Of a stretch of 64,000 nt of DNA, positions 1-8,431 are shown piece by piece. The DNA comes from Glycomyces sp. NRRL B-16210 (GTDB lineage Bacteria > Actinomycetota > Actinomycetes > Mycobacteriales > Micromonosporaceae). The DNA lies in contig NZ_JOGR01000009.1 in the NCBI RefSeq assembly GCF_000719515.1, positions 1 to 64,000 on the forward strand. The letters run 5' to 3'. Position 1 is the first letter of the stretch; the number at the start of each line of letters is the position of its first letter. The notes beneath the pieces were generated by a model that was not told the DNA's origin, made no database searches, and was given only the letters and a program-made list of their open reading frames with translations. Made by a program: the position numbers and the translations under genes.

Positions 1-37
1 TCCCTAACCCCCACCCTCCCGAGAGGGGAAGGAAGTC
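1..37 (-). repeat. Copy of a G-rich dispersed motif
   Basis: Read on the minus strand, this stretch (CTCGGGAGGGTGGGGG then TTAGGGA) nearly matches 15535-15560 on the plus strand, which carries GGGAGGGTGGGGG then ATAGGGA after a run of C. The two copies are in opposite orientation 15.5 kb apart and both are intergenic. It may continue beyond the left edge of the window. Function is unknown. Confidence 0.5.
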
Positions 38-135
38 TGGCGCAAGCGTTGCTCGGGCCACCGACAGGAATCGGGCCGAAAAGCCGCCGGGCGGCGGTTG
101 TTCACCGGAAAGCGTGAGTGAAGGCGAACAATCGT

Positions 136-276
136 CGGTGCGGTGCGGTGCGGTGCGGTGCGGTGCGGTGCGGTGCGGTGCGGTGCGGTGCGGTGCGGTG
201 CGGTGCGGTGCGGTGCGGTGCGGTGCGGTGCGGGTGCGGTGCGGTGCGGTGCGGTGCGGTGCGGTGCGGTGCGGTG
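136..276. repeat. (CGGTG) pentanucleotide microsatellite, about 28 units
   Basis: Nineteen perfect CGGTG units (136-230) are followed by one 6-base unit with an extra G (231-236) and eight more perfect units (237-276). The array ends 123 bases before the start codon of the ROK regulator. It is intergenic; open frames across it exist only because any 5-base repeat of this composition lacks stops. Slippage would change spacing upstream of the regulator, but no effect on expression can be shown from the sequence. Confidence 0.95.
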
Positions 277-399
277 AGCGCAGCCGGATCGGATCGCTGT
301 AGGGCGTCCGCAGGCCGAATTCGGGCCCGTGCGTGCCGGTGAAAGCGGTCGCATGGATCGTCCGTGGATAATGTGGGCTCGGAGGAGAAGGAAGAGCCA

Positions 400-1569
400 A
401 TGCCGAAGAGCCACACCCCCGGGGTGCCCAAGCTGCTGCGCGTCCTCAACGACCAGGCCGCGCTCAAGCTGCTGCTCGAGGACGGCCCGCAGACCCGGGC
501 CCAACTCGCCGAGCGCACCTCGATGTCCAAGGTCACCGCCTCCCAGATGATGGAGCGCCTCCAAGGGCGCGGCCTCGTCGAGGTCATCGGCTCCAAATCC
601 GGCGGCCGCGGCCCCAACGCCTCCCTGTACGCGGCCGTCCCCACCTTCACCTACGTCGTCGGCGTCGAGGTCGGGCCCGTGACCACCAAAGGCGCCTGCG
701 CCGACTTCACCGGCCGCATCGTCGGCCGCGCCGAGATCGACGTGGAGGGCTCCACCGACCCGGTCGCGGTCGTGCGCCGCGTCGTCACCGACTCCGTCGC
801 CGACGCCGGGATCGAGATGGCCAAGGTCAAGCGGATCGTCCTCGGCACCCCCGGCGTCATCGACCCCGGCAGCGGCGAGATCGGCTTCTCCTGGAACCTC
901 CCGGCCTGGCACCGCGGCCTGCGCACCGCCCTCAACGAGGAGTTCGCCCCCACCGTCGCCATCGAGAACGACGTCAACCTCGCCACCATCGCCGAGCAGC
1001 GCTCCGGCGGCGCCGGCGGCGCCTCCGACTTCGTGTACGCGTGGTTCGGCGGCGGCCTCGGCCTCGGCGTCATCCTCAACGGACGGCTCTACCGCGGCGC
1101 CAGCGGCGCGGCCGGTGAGATCGGGTTCCTGCCCGTGCCCGGCGGCGACCTGCCCACCGGCGGCGTCGTCACCCGCCTCTCCAAAGGCTCCTACCAGCGC
1201 GTCATCGGCGGCGACGCCGTCCTCGACATCGGCGCCAAGCACGGCTTCGACGCCGCCGAACCCGGCGAGATCCTGCGCGCGGCCATCGCCGCGGGCGAGG
1301 CGGGCACCGCCTGCCTCGACGAGATCGCCCGCGGCATCGCCCTCGGCATCGTCGCCGTCTGCGTCCTGCTCGACCCCACCGTCGTCGTCCTCGGCGGCCC
1401 GGTCGGTTACGCCGGCGGGCTCGAACTCGCAGGCCGCGTCGCCGCCCAGACCTCCCAGCTCGCCCCCGTCACCCCGAGCGTCGTCGCCGGCGCGGTCGTC
1501 GAAGAGCCCGTCATGCGCGGCGCGATCCTCCACGGCCTCGACGGCGTGCGCGAAAGCCTCTTCGACTGA
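400..1569 (+). CDS. ROK-family transcriptional regulator
   Basis: Likely a sugar-responsive transcription factor of the ROK (repressor/ORF/kinase) family. Residues about 18-62 form a MarR-like winged helix-turn-helix (RAQLAERTSMSKVTASQMM). The remainder is the ROK fold, with GTPGVIDPGSGEI, IENDVNLATIAEQ and GASGAAGEIG. After GEIG the usual Cys-rich zinc motif (HxCxCGxxGC) is absent and replaced by FLPVPGGDLPTGG, so it is unlikely to be an active zinc-dependent kinase. The ATG at 400 is chosen because GGAGGAGAAGGAAG lies at 381-394; an upstream in-frame GTG at 364 overlaps the probable -10 (GATAAT, 367-372). It is single-gene and ends at a strong hairpin. The ligand and targets are not evident. 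Confidence 0.88.
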   Translation: MPKSHTPGVPKLLRVLNDQAALKLLLEDGPQTRAQLAERTSMSKVTASQMMERLQGRGLVEVIGSKSGGRGPNASLYAAVPTFTYVVGVEVGPVTTKGACADFTGRIVGRAEIDVEGSTDPVAVVRRVVTDSVADAGIEMAKVKRIVLGTPGVIDPGSGEIGFSWNLPAWHRGLRTALNEEFAPTVAIENDVNLATIAEQRSGGAGGASDFVYAWFGGGLGLGVILNGRLYRGASGAAGEIGFLPVPGGDLPTGGVVTRLSKGSYQRVIGGDAVLDIGAKHGFDAAEPGEILRAAIAAGEAGTACLDEIARGIALGIVAVCVLLDPTVVVLGGPVGYAGGLELAGRVAAQTSQLAPVTPSVVAGAVVEEPVMRGAILHGLDGVRESLFD

Positions 1570-1588
1570 GCAACCGCCCCGAGAACAC

Positions 1589-1621
1589 CGCTGCCGCCGT
1601 CGCAATGCGACGGCGGCAGCG
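1589..1621. terminator. Bidirectional hairpin between convergent genes
   Basis: Perfect 15-bp stem CGCTGCCGCCGTCGC / GCGACGGCGGCAGCG around an AAT loop. It lies between the ends of the ROK regulator (plus) and the ABC permease (minus), so it probably serves both. Confidence 0.85.
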
Positions 1622-1634
1622 AAATCACTACCCG

Positions 1635-2663
1635 CTAACCGACGTCGCGGCGCCGGAACACCAAGGTCGCCAGCAGCGCGAAGCCCAGCACCACCGCGCC
1701 GAGCAGCAGCCCCGCCTCGGTCGCCTTGATCACCATGATGTCGGCCGTGCCGTCGAAGTTCGAAGCGCTCCAGTCGTACAACTCGATGCGCCCGTTCACC
1801 CACGCCGTCACCCACGTGTACAGCGAGAGCCGGTCGGGGAACGGCATCCGCAACGCCATGCCCGCCACCCGCACCAGCATGTCGCCGACGATCAGGTACC
1901 CCGCGATCACGCCGCCCGCGATCGCCGTGTGCCGCCCCAGCATCGCCAGCGACGCACCGAGCACCGTCATCCCCAGCGTCAGCGCCACCGTGCGGCCCAG
2001 CACCTGGAGGGTCTCCTCCCACCAGGCCGCGTCCAGCGTCCCGACCTCGCCGCGCGCCGCGGCCGCCACGAAGAGCAGCCCGAACGCCAGCGCCAGCACC
2101 CCGATCACCACCGCCGCGCAGACCGCGCACGAGGCCGCGAGCTTCACACCCCACACCCGCAACCGGTTCGGATGCCACACCAGCAGGTTCGACATGCCGC
2201 CGCTCGACCACTCGGCGCCGATCGCCGACGACGCCAGCAGCATCATCACCAGGCCCGCCACGATCGCCAGCCCGATAAGCATCACCACGCCCTCCTCGGA
2301 GAGGTCGAACGTGTACGACCACAGGAAGTCCTCAGCCGTGTAGCCGGGACTGCCGACGTACCACTCGCACCGCTCCTGCTGCGTCAGCTCCTCGAAGCCG
2401 GGCTCCTCGGCGGTCCACTCCCAACCGGGGCCCTCGAAGAACGCCTCGTCGGCCATGCATTCGGCGTACTCGCCGTGGTACTCGGCGTTCATGGCGTCGG
2501 CCTGCGCCTGCGCCTCGGCCAGGGCCGACTCGGTCGGGCCCTTGCTCGAACTGAAGAAGGTCACCACCGACACGACCAGCACCGCGGCCACGACGAGGAT
2601 GCCGAAGATCAACGACAGGCGGCGGCGCACGATCCGCCGCAGTTCCGCTTTGAACAGGTTCAC
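1635..2663 (-). CDS. ABC-2 type transporter permease
   Basis: Membrane subunit of an ABC exporter, about 342 residues. A basic N-terminus (KAELRRIVRRR) precedes TM1 (LSLIFGILVVAAVLVVSVV), followed by a roughly 100-residue extracytoplasmic acidic segment with two Cys and then about five more hydrophobic spans. It ends with a basic FRRRDVG. This is the ABC2_membrane layout with a large loop after TM1. The GTG start at 2663 overlaps the stop of the upstream ATPase by four bases (GTGA), so the two are translationally coupled. The substrate is unknown; related systems export lipids, antibiotics or bacteriocins. Confidence 0.85.
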   Translation of the reverse strand: MNLFKAELRRIVRRRLSLIFGILVVAAVLVVSVVTFFSSSKGPTESALAEAQAQADAMNAEYHGEYAECMADEAFFEGPGWEWTAEEPGFEELTQQERCEWYVGSPGYTAEDFLWSYTFDLSEEGVVMLIGLAIVAGLVMMLLASSAIGAEWSSGGMSNLLVWHPNRLRVWGVKLAASCAVCAAVVIGVLALAFGLLFVAAAARGEVGTLDAAWWEETLQVLGRTVALTLGMTVLGASLAMLGRHTAIAGGVIAGYLIVGDMLVRVAGMALRMPFPDRLSLYTWVTAWVNGRIELYDWSASNFDGTADIMVIKATEAGLLLGAVVLGFALLATLVFRRRDVG

Positions 2664-3691
2664 CGCTCCACACCCTCCACCTGGACATCGACCGGCGGAT
2701 CGCCGACCGGCACCGCCGCGGGCGGCACCACCGACTGCCCGATCTGGACGGTCCCGCCGGGAGTCGGCGCCGTCCCGGTCAACTCCAGGAACACCGACTC
2801 CAGGTTCTTCGTCTCCGTCGTCAACTCCGACAGGTAGATCCCCGCGTCGGCGAGCGTGTGCGTCACCCACGCCGCCTCGGGCGCGCCGGTCACCACCAGC
2901 CGCTCCCGGTCGATCGCGGCCGACACCCCCTCCTCGGCGGTGAGCGCCAGGGCCGCCTCCGGCAGCGAGGCCGCGTCCGGGAACCGGACGCTCAGGCTCG
3001 TCCCCGAATGGCCCGCGAGGATGTCGGCGACCTTGCCGTCCACGATCCGGCGGCCCCGCGACACGATCGTCATCGCGTCGCACAACTGCTGCACCTCCGA
3101 CAGCAGGTGCGAGCTGACCACCACCGTCACGCCCTGCGAATGCGCGAGCCACTGCAACAGCTCGCGCATGTGGTGGATCCCGGCCGGGTCCAGGCCGTTC
3201 GCGGGCTCGTCGAGGATGAGCAGCCGCGGCTGCTTCAGCAGCGCCTGCGCGACCGCGAGGCGCTGGCGCATCCCCAGGGAGTAGCCGCGGACCGAGACCT
3301 TCGCGGCCTCGCGCAGGCCGACCTGCTCCAGGACCTCGTCGACGCGGGTCCGTGGGAGGCCCGCGCTCTCGGCGAGGAGCTGGAGCGTCAGGCGCCCGGA
3401 GAAGTGCTTGAAGAACTGCGGGGACTCGACCACGGCGCCGATGCGGGAGACCACCTGCGGCAGGAGCTGGGGCACCGCCTCGCCGAAGATCCGCATGGTC
3501 CCGCCGTCGACGCGGATGAGGCCCAGCAGGGCCCGCAGCGTGGTGGTCTTCCCCGAGCCGTTGGGCCCGAGGAAGCCGTGCACCTGGCCGGCGGCGACCT
3601 CCAGGTCGAGGCCGTCCAAGGCGTGGTGCGGCTGCCGGAAGGCCCTCTTGTAGGTCTTCCGCAGCCCCGATATCTCGATGATGGGGGGCAT
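2660..3691 (-). CDS. ABC transporter ATP-binding protein, ABC-2 exporter partner
   Basis: Nucleotide-binding subunit of the exporter formed with the downstream permease. About 343 residues: Walker A GPNGSGKTT (around residue 45), signature YSLGMRQRLAVAQAL, Walker B LLILDEPANGLDP and an H-loop in VSSHLLSEV. A roughly 100-residue C-terminal domain (MTIVSRGRRIVDGKVADIL onward) is typical of the CcmA/BcrA type. It is the first gene of a two-gene minus-strand operon. The 276-base gap to the divergent ATPase at 3968 must hold its promoter. Confidence 0.92.
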   Translation of the reverse strand: MPPIIEISGLRKTYKRAFRQPHHALDGLDLEVAAGQVHGFLGPNGSGKTTTLRALLGLIRVDGGTMRIFGEAVPQLLPQVVSRIGAVVESPQFFKHFSGRLTLQLLAESAGLPRTRVDEVLEQVGLREAAKVSVRGYSLGMRQRLAVAQALLKQPRLLILDEPANGLDPAGIHHMRELLQWLAHSQGVTVVVSSHLLSEVQQLCDAMTIVSRGRRIVDGKVADILAGHSGTSLSVRFPDAASLPEAALALTAEEGVSAAIDRERLVVTGAPEAAWVTHTLADAGIYLSELTTETKNLESVFLELTGTAPTPGGTVQIGQSVVPPAAVPVGDPPVDVQVEGVER

Positions 3692-3967
3692 GTACTCGAT
3701 TCCAGTCTTCAGTGGAGCGGACGGGGCCGGGGCCCCGCCGAGTGGGCATCGGCACTAATCAGACGCCGCTGGAGGCGGCGGCGTTGCACTGCGCGGCGTA
3801 GGCGGCGCGGAGTTCGCCCGGCCGACGGCGCCGCTCGCGGACGAGGCCGCGCCGCGACCGCGACCTCGGACCGGCGAAGCCGACACGCGAGGTCCGCGCG
3901 TGTGTCCTACGGCCGCCGCGCGGGCCGCCCGCGTTCGAGAGTCGGCGGTCCGTGGTTTCATTGACCC

Positions 3968-4759
3968 GTGGCTCAGTCTGAACGCGTCCTCGACCTGTCC
4001 GGCGTCACCGTCCGTCGCGGCGGCAACCAGCTCCTCGACGGCGTCGACTGGCAAGTCGACGCCGACCAGCGCTGGGTCATCCTCGGCCCGAACGGCGCGG
4101 GGAAGACGACGCTGCTCAACCTAGCGGCAGCCCGCAACCACCCGACCTCGGGCGTGGTCGACATCCTCGGCGAGCGCCTGGGCCGGGTCGACGTCTTCGA
4201 GCTGCGTCCGCGCATCGGCCTGTCCACCACGGCCGTCGCCGACGCGATCCCCAACGACGAGAAGGCCTTCGACGTCGTGCGCACCGCCGCCTGGGGCATG
4301 ATGGGCCGCTGGCGCGAGGAGTACGACCCGGAGGACGACGAGCGGGCCGCCTCGCTGCTGCGCTGGCTCGGCGTCGCGCAGCTGGCCGACCGGCTGTACG
4401 GGACGCTCTCGGAGGGCGAGCGCAAGCGGGTGCTCATCGCCCGCGCGCTCATGACCGACCCGGAGCTGCTGCTGCTGGACGAGCCGGCGGCCGGGCTCGA
4501 CCTGGGCGCCCGCGAGGCCCTGGTGGCGACGCTCGCCGGGCTCGCCCGCGACGCGGAGGCGCCGGCGCTGGTGCTGGTCACGCATCACGTGGAGGAGATC
4601 CCGCCGGGCTTCACGCACGCGCTGATCCTGTCGGCGGGCGGCGTGATCGCCGCGGGCCCGATCGGCGAGGCGCTGACCTCCGAGACGCTGTCGAAGGCCT
4701 TCGGCCTCCCGCTGACCCTCACCGCGAACGGCAGCCGCTTCACCGCCACCGCCGCCTGA
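3968..4759 (+). CDS. Lone ABC transporter ATPase (ModF/YlmA-like)
   Basis: Single ABC nucleotide-binding domain of 263 residues with no permease beside it. Motifs: Walker A ILGPNGAGKTTLL (near 40), signature LSEGERKRVLIARAL, Walker B LLLLDEPAAGLD and switch His in LVTHHVEEI. The family is usually annotated as molybdate/iron-type ATPase, but without a membrane partner the substrate is undetermined; it could serve a distant permease or have a non-transport role. The GTG start at 3968 fits the conserved N-terminus (VLDLSGVTVRRGG). Transcribed divergently from the ABC-2 operon. Confidence 0.85.
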   Translation: MAQSERVLDLSGVTVRRGGNQLLDGVDWQVDADQRWVILGPNGAGKTTLLNLAAARNHPTSGVVDILGERLGRVDVFELRPRIGLSTTAVADAIPNDEKAFDVVRTAAWGMMGRWREEYDPEDDERAASLLRWLGVAQLADRLYGTLSEGERKRVLIARALMTDPELLLLDEPAAGLDLGAREALVATLAGLARDAEAPALVLVTHHVEEIPPGFTHALILSAGGVIAAGPIGEALTSETLSKAFGLPLTLTANGSRFTATAA

Positions 4760-4801
4760 CCGGCCGCGTCGAACCGGCTGTATCCAGAGCGGCCCCGCCG
4801 C

Positions 4802-4840
4802 ATTGTCGTACCCACGAGGCACCCTGTATATCGGGGGCCC
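4802..4840 (+). repeat. Dispersed TTGTCGTACCC element
   Basis: Begins ATTGTCGTACCCACGAGGCA and ends TATATCGGGGGCCC. The C-rich left part can pair with the G-rich right end to form a hairpin. Related copies lie at 4928-4966, 34711-34748, 39105-39145, 39313-39353 and 41438-41476, with tandem relatives at 30826-31243. Confidence 0.75.
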
Positions 4841-4927
4841 GAAGCACGGCTCCCGGACACGACAGGCGTGCCCGCCGAACCGCCCGCCGATGTGAATCGC
4901 GCCACCGTCGGCACCGCTTCGGGCACG

Positions 4928-4966
4928 AATTGTCGTACCCCGGTGTCAGGGTTTTTGACCGGGGGC
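4928..4966 (+). repeat. Dispersed TTGTCGTACCC element
   Basis: Begins AATTGTCGTACCCCGGTGTC and ends TTGACCGGGGGCCG. CCCCGGT and ACCGGGG are complementary, giving a hairpin. Its GGTGTCA centre resembles the 114-bp tandem units at 30826-31243 more closely than the other single copies do. Confidence 0.75.
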
Positions 4967-5184
4967 CGCGAATTCGGTTCCTGGTGACTCTCGGCGTGCC
5001 CGCGATCCGGCCGCATCCGGTTTCCACCGGTTCCGGTCGCCGCGACAGGCCGCATCCTCGTGCCGGAATCGTCGCCGGGAGGCGCGAGATCCGGCGTCCC
5101 GGGGCGTCCCCGGCGCCCGCGAGCGGCCGTTTCCCGAGGCCGCCTTCACACTCGCAGCGTTCGCCGCGCTCCTCCCGCCTCGGT

Positions 5185-5190
5185 TAGGCT
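5185..5190 (+). promoter_or_regulatory. Leaderless-type -10 box (TAGGCT)
   Basis: TAGGCT lies six bases before the GTG at 5197, which would place the transcription start on the start codon. There is no Shine-Dalgarno sequence. Confidence 0.6.
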
Positions 5191-5196
5191 GACCCG

Positions 5197-6579
5197 GTGA
5201 GATTCCGGTGGTGGCGCGCGACGGTCCTGACGGCCGTCGCCGCTTTGGCGCTCGTCTACCTCGCCGGCCTCACCCGCATCGGCGGGGCCGAGGCCGAGCA
5301 GCTCCACGAGGTCCCCACCCTCACCGCCGACCCCGCAGCAGAGCTCGCGGCCCTCCGCGACGCCGCCCCGGTCACCGGCGACGATCCCGAGGCCGCCCTC
5401 GAAGCGGCCCTCGCCGACCCCGAGGCCACCGCCGACCTCACCGCCGCCAGGCCCACCGCCGACTCAGGCGAACTCGGCGCCGCCCTCGCCGAACTCCGGG
5501 CCGCGGGCGGCGGCCTCGACCCGGTCGAGGTCAACGCCTTCTTCACCGACCTCGGCGAAGCGCCGACCGCCTGGCTCGCCGTCCTCTACCCCTCGCTCGT
5601 CGCCGAGCTGCCCGGGGCGCCCTTCGACGCCCGCATCGCCGCGAACCGGCTCGTGCTCGAATCCACCACCGCCGCCTCGACCGCCTACGCCGGCCCCGAG
5701 CGCCCCTGGACGGCGGGCGCCGAGCGCCCGCCCCGCGAGGAACTCGCCTCCCTCATCGGCACCGACCGGCAGTTCCTCTACCTCGACCCGTACAACAACG
5801 CCGGCGACGGCTCCTGGATCGAGGTCGTCGGCGACCTCCACACCGCCGCGAACGTCGCCGTCCTCGTCCCCGGCGGCTCGGCCGTGCTCTCCAGCGAGAA
5901 CTTCGACCTCTACTACAAACGCGCCAAGTCCTTCGTCGACGCCGCCGACGGCGACCTCGCGATCGTCGTCTGGGCCGCCGCCTCCTGGCCCTCGGGCTGG
6001 GTCGAGGAGTCCTGGGCCTCCTGGTCCCAGGTCGCCGCCGAGAGCCTCGCGGCCTTCACCTTCGACCTGCGCAACCAGATCGGCGCCGACACCCCGCTCA
6101 CTCTCGCCGGGCACTCCTACGGCGGCGCCGTCATCGGCTACTCCGAGACTCGGGACGTGCAGGCCGACCAGGTCCTCCACATCGCCTCGGCCGGCATGGG
6201 CAACGACGTCTACAGCCCCGCCGACTACACCGAGCCGTGCCGCTCCCGCTTCTCGATCACCGCCCCCGGCGACCCGATCTCCTACGTCCAGGGCATGCCG
6301 TACGTGCCGCTGCTGGGCCACGGCGCCGACCCCGACGACTTCCCCGGCGTGCGCAACCTCGCCGCCGGGAACCTCTCCGACGCCCCCGACGCGGTCGACG
6401 ACTACGGGCTCAGCCTCGCCGACCAGGGCATCTCGGGCAAGCCCGTCGAAGGCGTCCACTCGCACTCGGAGATCTTCTACCCCGAGTCCGACGCCTGGAA
6501 CAACATCCTCAAGGTCTTGCTCAACGAGGACCCGCAGCTCGCCGACGAGCAGCCCGAGGCCTACGCCGACTGCGTCTGA
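5197..6579 (+). CDS. Secreted or membrane-anchored alpha/beta hydrolase (DUF1023-like)
   Basis: Predicted serine hydrolase of 460 residues. An N-terminal hydrophobic segment (WWRATVLTAVAALALVYLAGL, about residues 5-25) is a signal peptide or anchor. The next 130 residues are Ala/Asp/Glu-rich. The catalytic half has LTLAGHSYGGAVIGYSE, with Ser in GHSYG as the likely nucleophile, and a C-terminal GVHSHSEIFYP whose His may complete the triad. This layout matches actinobacterial DUF1023 hydrolases; the substrate is unknown. The GTG start is supported by the leaderless -10 box. The gene stands alone; a short imperfect hairpin (6588-6606) separates it from convergent lipB. Confidence 0.8.
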   Translation: MRFRWWRATVLTAVAALALVYLAGLTRIGGAEAEQLHEVPTLTADPAAELAALRDAAPVTGDDPEAALEAALADPEATADLTAARPTADSGELGAALAELRAAGGGLDPVEVNAFFTDLGEAPTAWLAVLYPSLVAELPGAPFDARIAANRLVLESTTAASTAYAGPERPWTAGAERPPREELASLIGTDRQFLYLDPYNNAGDGSWIEVVGDLHTAANVAVLVPGGSAVLSSENFDLYYKRAKSFVDAADGDLAIVVWAAASWPSGWVEESWASWSQVAAESLAAFTFDLRNQIGADTPLTLAGHSYGGAVIGYSETRDVQADQVLHIASAGMGNDVYSPADYTEPCRSRFSITAPGDPISYVQGMPYVPLLGHGADPDDFPGVRNLAAGNLSDAPDAVDDYGLSLADQGISGKPVEGVHSHSEIFYPESDAWNNILKVLLNEDPQLADEQPEAYADCV

Positions 6580-6606
6580 CGCGAAGCGCGACCGAGCCCA
6601 GGTCGC

Positions 6607-7377
6607 TCAGTCCTGTTCGAGCAGCATCCCCAGGTGCTTCTCGACCACCGGCAGGACCTCCTCGACGGTGACCTCGCGGCCCAGCTCGCGCGACAGGCTC
6701 GTGACGTCCGCGTCGGTGATCGCGCACGGCGCGATCCGGTCCCAGTACGTCATGTCCGGGTTGCAGTTGAGCGCGAAGCCGTGCATGGTCGTCGCCCAGC
6801 GCACTCGCACCCCGATCGCGCAGATCTTCCGCTCCGGTCCCTTGTCGTCGGCCGGCAGCCACACGCCGGTGCGGTCGTGCATCCGCCCGCGAGCCGAGGC
6901 CACCCCGAACTCGTGGCAGACCGCCGCGATCATGTCCTCGACGCGGCGCACGTAGCCGACCACGTCGACCTTCCTGCGCATCTTGACGATCGGGTACCCG
7001 ACGATCTGGCCCGGCCCGTGCCAGGTGATCTGGCCGCCCCGGTCGACCGTGACCACCGGCGTGCCGTCCTGCGGCAGCGCCCACGTCTCGGTGCGCCGCC
7101 CGGCGGTGTACACGCTCGGATGCTGGAGGAGGAGTACGGTGTCGCCGATCTCGTCGTCGATCCGGCGCTGCTGGAGCTCCTTCTGGTAGTCCCAGGCCTC
7201 CTGGTAGTCGACCAGGCCTCGCTTCTCGACGGTGATCCCGTCGGCCGTGACGAACTGAACCGAGGGGTCGGTGCCGCCCCCGACAGTGCTCGCCTCGACG
7301 GTGCTGCCCTCAACCGTGCTCGCCTCAACCGTGCTGCCTTCAACCGCGGTTCGCGCGGATTCCACTGGTGCGGTCAT
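6607..7377 (-). CDS. lipB: Octanoyltransferase LipB
   Basis: Transfers octanoyl from octanoyl-ACP to lipoyl domains, the first step of lipoate assembly; LipA (42336-43295) then inserts sulfur and aceE in this window depends on the product. Family motifs are present: AGRRTETW, RGGQITWHGPGQIVGYPI, a likely catalytic Lys184 in ERKICAIG and Cys218 in APCAITDADV. The first 38 residues are unusual: a low-complexity tract of repeated STVEA/STVEG/STVGG not part of the LipB fold. The ATG at 7377 is supported by TAGGGT six bases upstream. Convergent with the hydrolase. Confidence 0.95.
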   Translation of the reverse strand: MTAPVESARTAVEGSTVEASTVEGSTVEASTVGGGTDPSVQFVTADGITVEKRGLVDYQEAWDYQKELQQRRIDDEIGDTVLLLQHPSVYTAGRRTETWALPQDGTPVVTVDRGGQITWHGPGQIVGYPIVKMRRKVDVVGYVRRVEDMIAAVCHEFGVASARGRMHDRTGVWLPADDKGPERKICAIGVRVRWATTMHGFALNCNPDMTYWDRIAPCAITDADVTSLSRELGREVTVEEVLPVVEKHLGMLLEQD

Positions 7378-7383
7378 GGTTCG

Positions 7384-7389
7384 ACCCTA
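7384..7389 (-). promoter_or_regulatory. Leaderless-type -10 box of lipB (TAGGGT)
   Basis: TAGGGT on the minus strand, six bases from the ATG at 7377, with no ribosome binding site. It supports the long low-complexity N-terminus being translated. Confidence 0.6.
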
Positions 7390-7631
7390 ATCCCGAAGGG
7401 GCCGCAACGGCCACCGGAGGCCACGTGCGTCACGCGTGTTCCCGGGAGGCTTCGTTCCCGTTATGAGCGGGTCGTTCTTTATGATGCCGTTACTTAATTG
7501 CAGACTAGTTGCGGCCCTGCGCCGCCCCGAGAACTGCGCGTGAGCTGTCACACTACTATGCCTAGGGTACTTAAAGCCCAATCCGCTCGCCCCGCGCCAG
7601 TCGAGGGTTGCAAACGACCACAGGGATACGA

Positions 7632-8384
7632 ATGGAATCAACGCCGAAGGCTCCGATGGTCACCATCTCCGGGGTCAACAAGCACTTCGGGGAGCTGCAC
7701 GCGCTCAAGGACATCGATCTGACCGTGGGCGACGGCGAGGTGGTGGTCCTCATCGGACCGTCCGGCTCCGGCAAGTCCACGCTGTGCCGGACGATCAACC
7801 GCCTCGAAGTCGTCGACTCCGGCACGATCACCGTGGACGGCAAGCCGCTCCCGGCCGAAGGCCGCGCGCTCGCCAACCTGCGGGCCGACGTCGGCATGGT
7901 CTTCCAGCACTTCAACCTGTTCGCGCACTTGACGGTCATGCAGAACATCACGCTCGGCCCGCTCAAGGTGCGCCGCACGCCCAAGGCCGAGGCCAACGAG
8001 CGCGCCCGCCAGCTCCTCGACCGCGTCGGCCTCGCCGACAAGGCCGACGTCTACCCCTCGCAGCTCTCCGGCGGGCAGCAGCAGCGCGTCGCGATCGCCC
8101 GCGGCCTCGCCATGGACCCCAAGCTCATGATGTTCGACGAGCCGACCTCCGCGCTCGACCCCGAGATGATCAACGAGGTCCTCGACGTCATGCAGGACCT
8201 CGCCCGCGAAGGCATGACCATGGTCGTGGTCACCCACGAGATGGGCTTCGCCCGCCGCGCGGCCAACCGGGTCGTGTTCATGGCCGAGGGGCAGATCGTG
8301 GAGACCGCGACCCCCGACGAGTTCTTCGACGACCCGAAGACCGCACGCGCCCAGGACTTCCTGTCCAAGGTCATGACCCACTGA
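7632..8384 (+). CDS. gluA: Glutamate ABC transporter ATP-binding protein GluA
   Basis: ATPase of a polar amino acid importer. About 250 residues: Walker A GPSGSGKSTLCRTINRLE, Q-loop ANLRADVGMVFQHFN, signature LSGGQQQRVAIARGLA, Walker B LMMFDEPTSALDPEM and switch His in VVTHEMGF. These match GluA of the Corynebacterium GluABCD system very closely. The ATG at 7632 is preferred because ACAGGGA precedes it; an ATG at 7656 would also give a complete domain. First gene of gluABCD, 47 bases before gluB. It forms the cytoplasmic motor of sodium-independent glutamate/glutamine uptake. Confidence 0.93.
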   Translation: MESTPKAPMVTISGVNKHFGELHALKDIDLTVGDGEVVVLIGPSGSGKSTLCRTINRLEVVDSGTITVDGKPLPAEGRALANLRADVGMVFQHFNLFAHLTVMQNITLGPLKVRRTPKAEANERARQLLDRVGLADKADVYPSQLSGGQQQRVAIARGLAMDPKLMMFDEPTSALDPEMINEVLDVMQDLAREGMTMVVVTHEMGFARRAANRVVFMAEGQIVETATPDEFFDDPKTARAQDFLSKVMTH

Positions 8385-8431
8385 GCCACAAGAACACCAC
8401 ACTGTTCGCCCCATAAGGAAAGGAAACCGCC

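Larger units (their letters stand above)
4760..5196. other. 437-base intergenic region with two dispersed repeat copies
   Basis: No convincing gene. It holds two plus-orientation copies of the TTGTCGTACCC element (4802-4840 and 4928-4966, 126 bases apart) and the leaderless promoter of the downstream hydrolase at 5185-5190. Short open frames here have no recognisable start signals. Confidence 0.7.

Noticed and set aside
4..2322. Minus-strand open frame of about 770 codons opposite the ROK gene and CGGTG array
   Set aside because: Low-complexity antisense translation; the CGGTG repeat contributes no stops in any frame.
4930..5187. Small open frames between the lone ABC ATPase and the hydrolase
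   Set aside because: No ribosome binding sites or conserved sequence; they overlap repeat elements.
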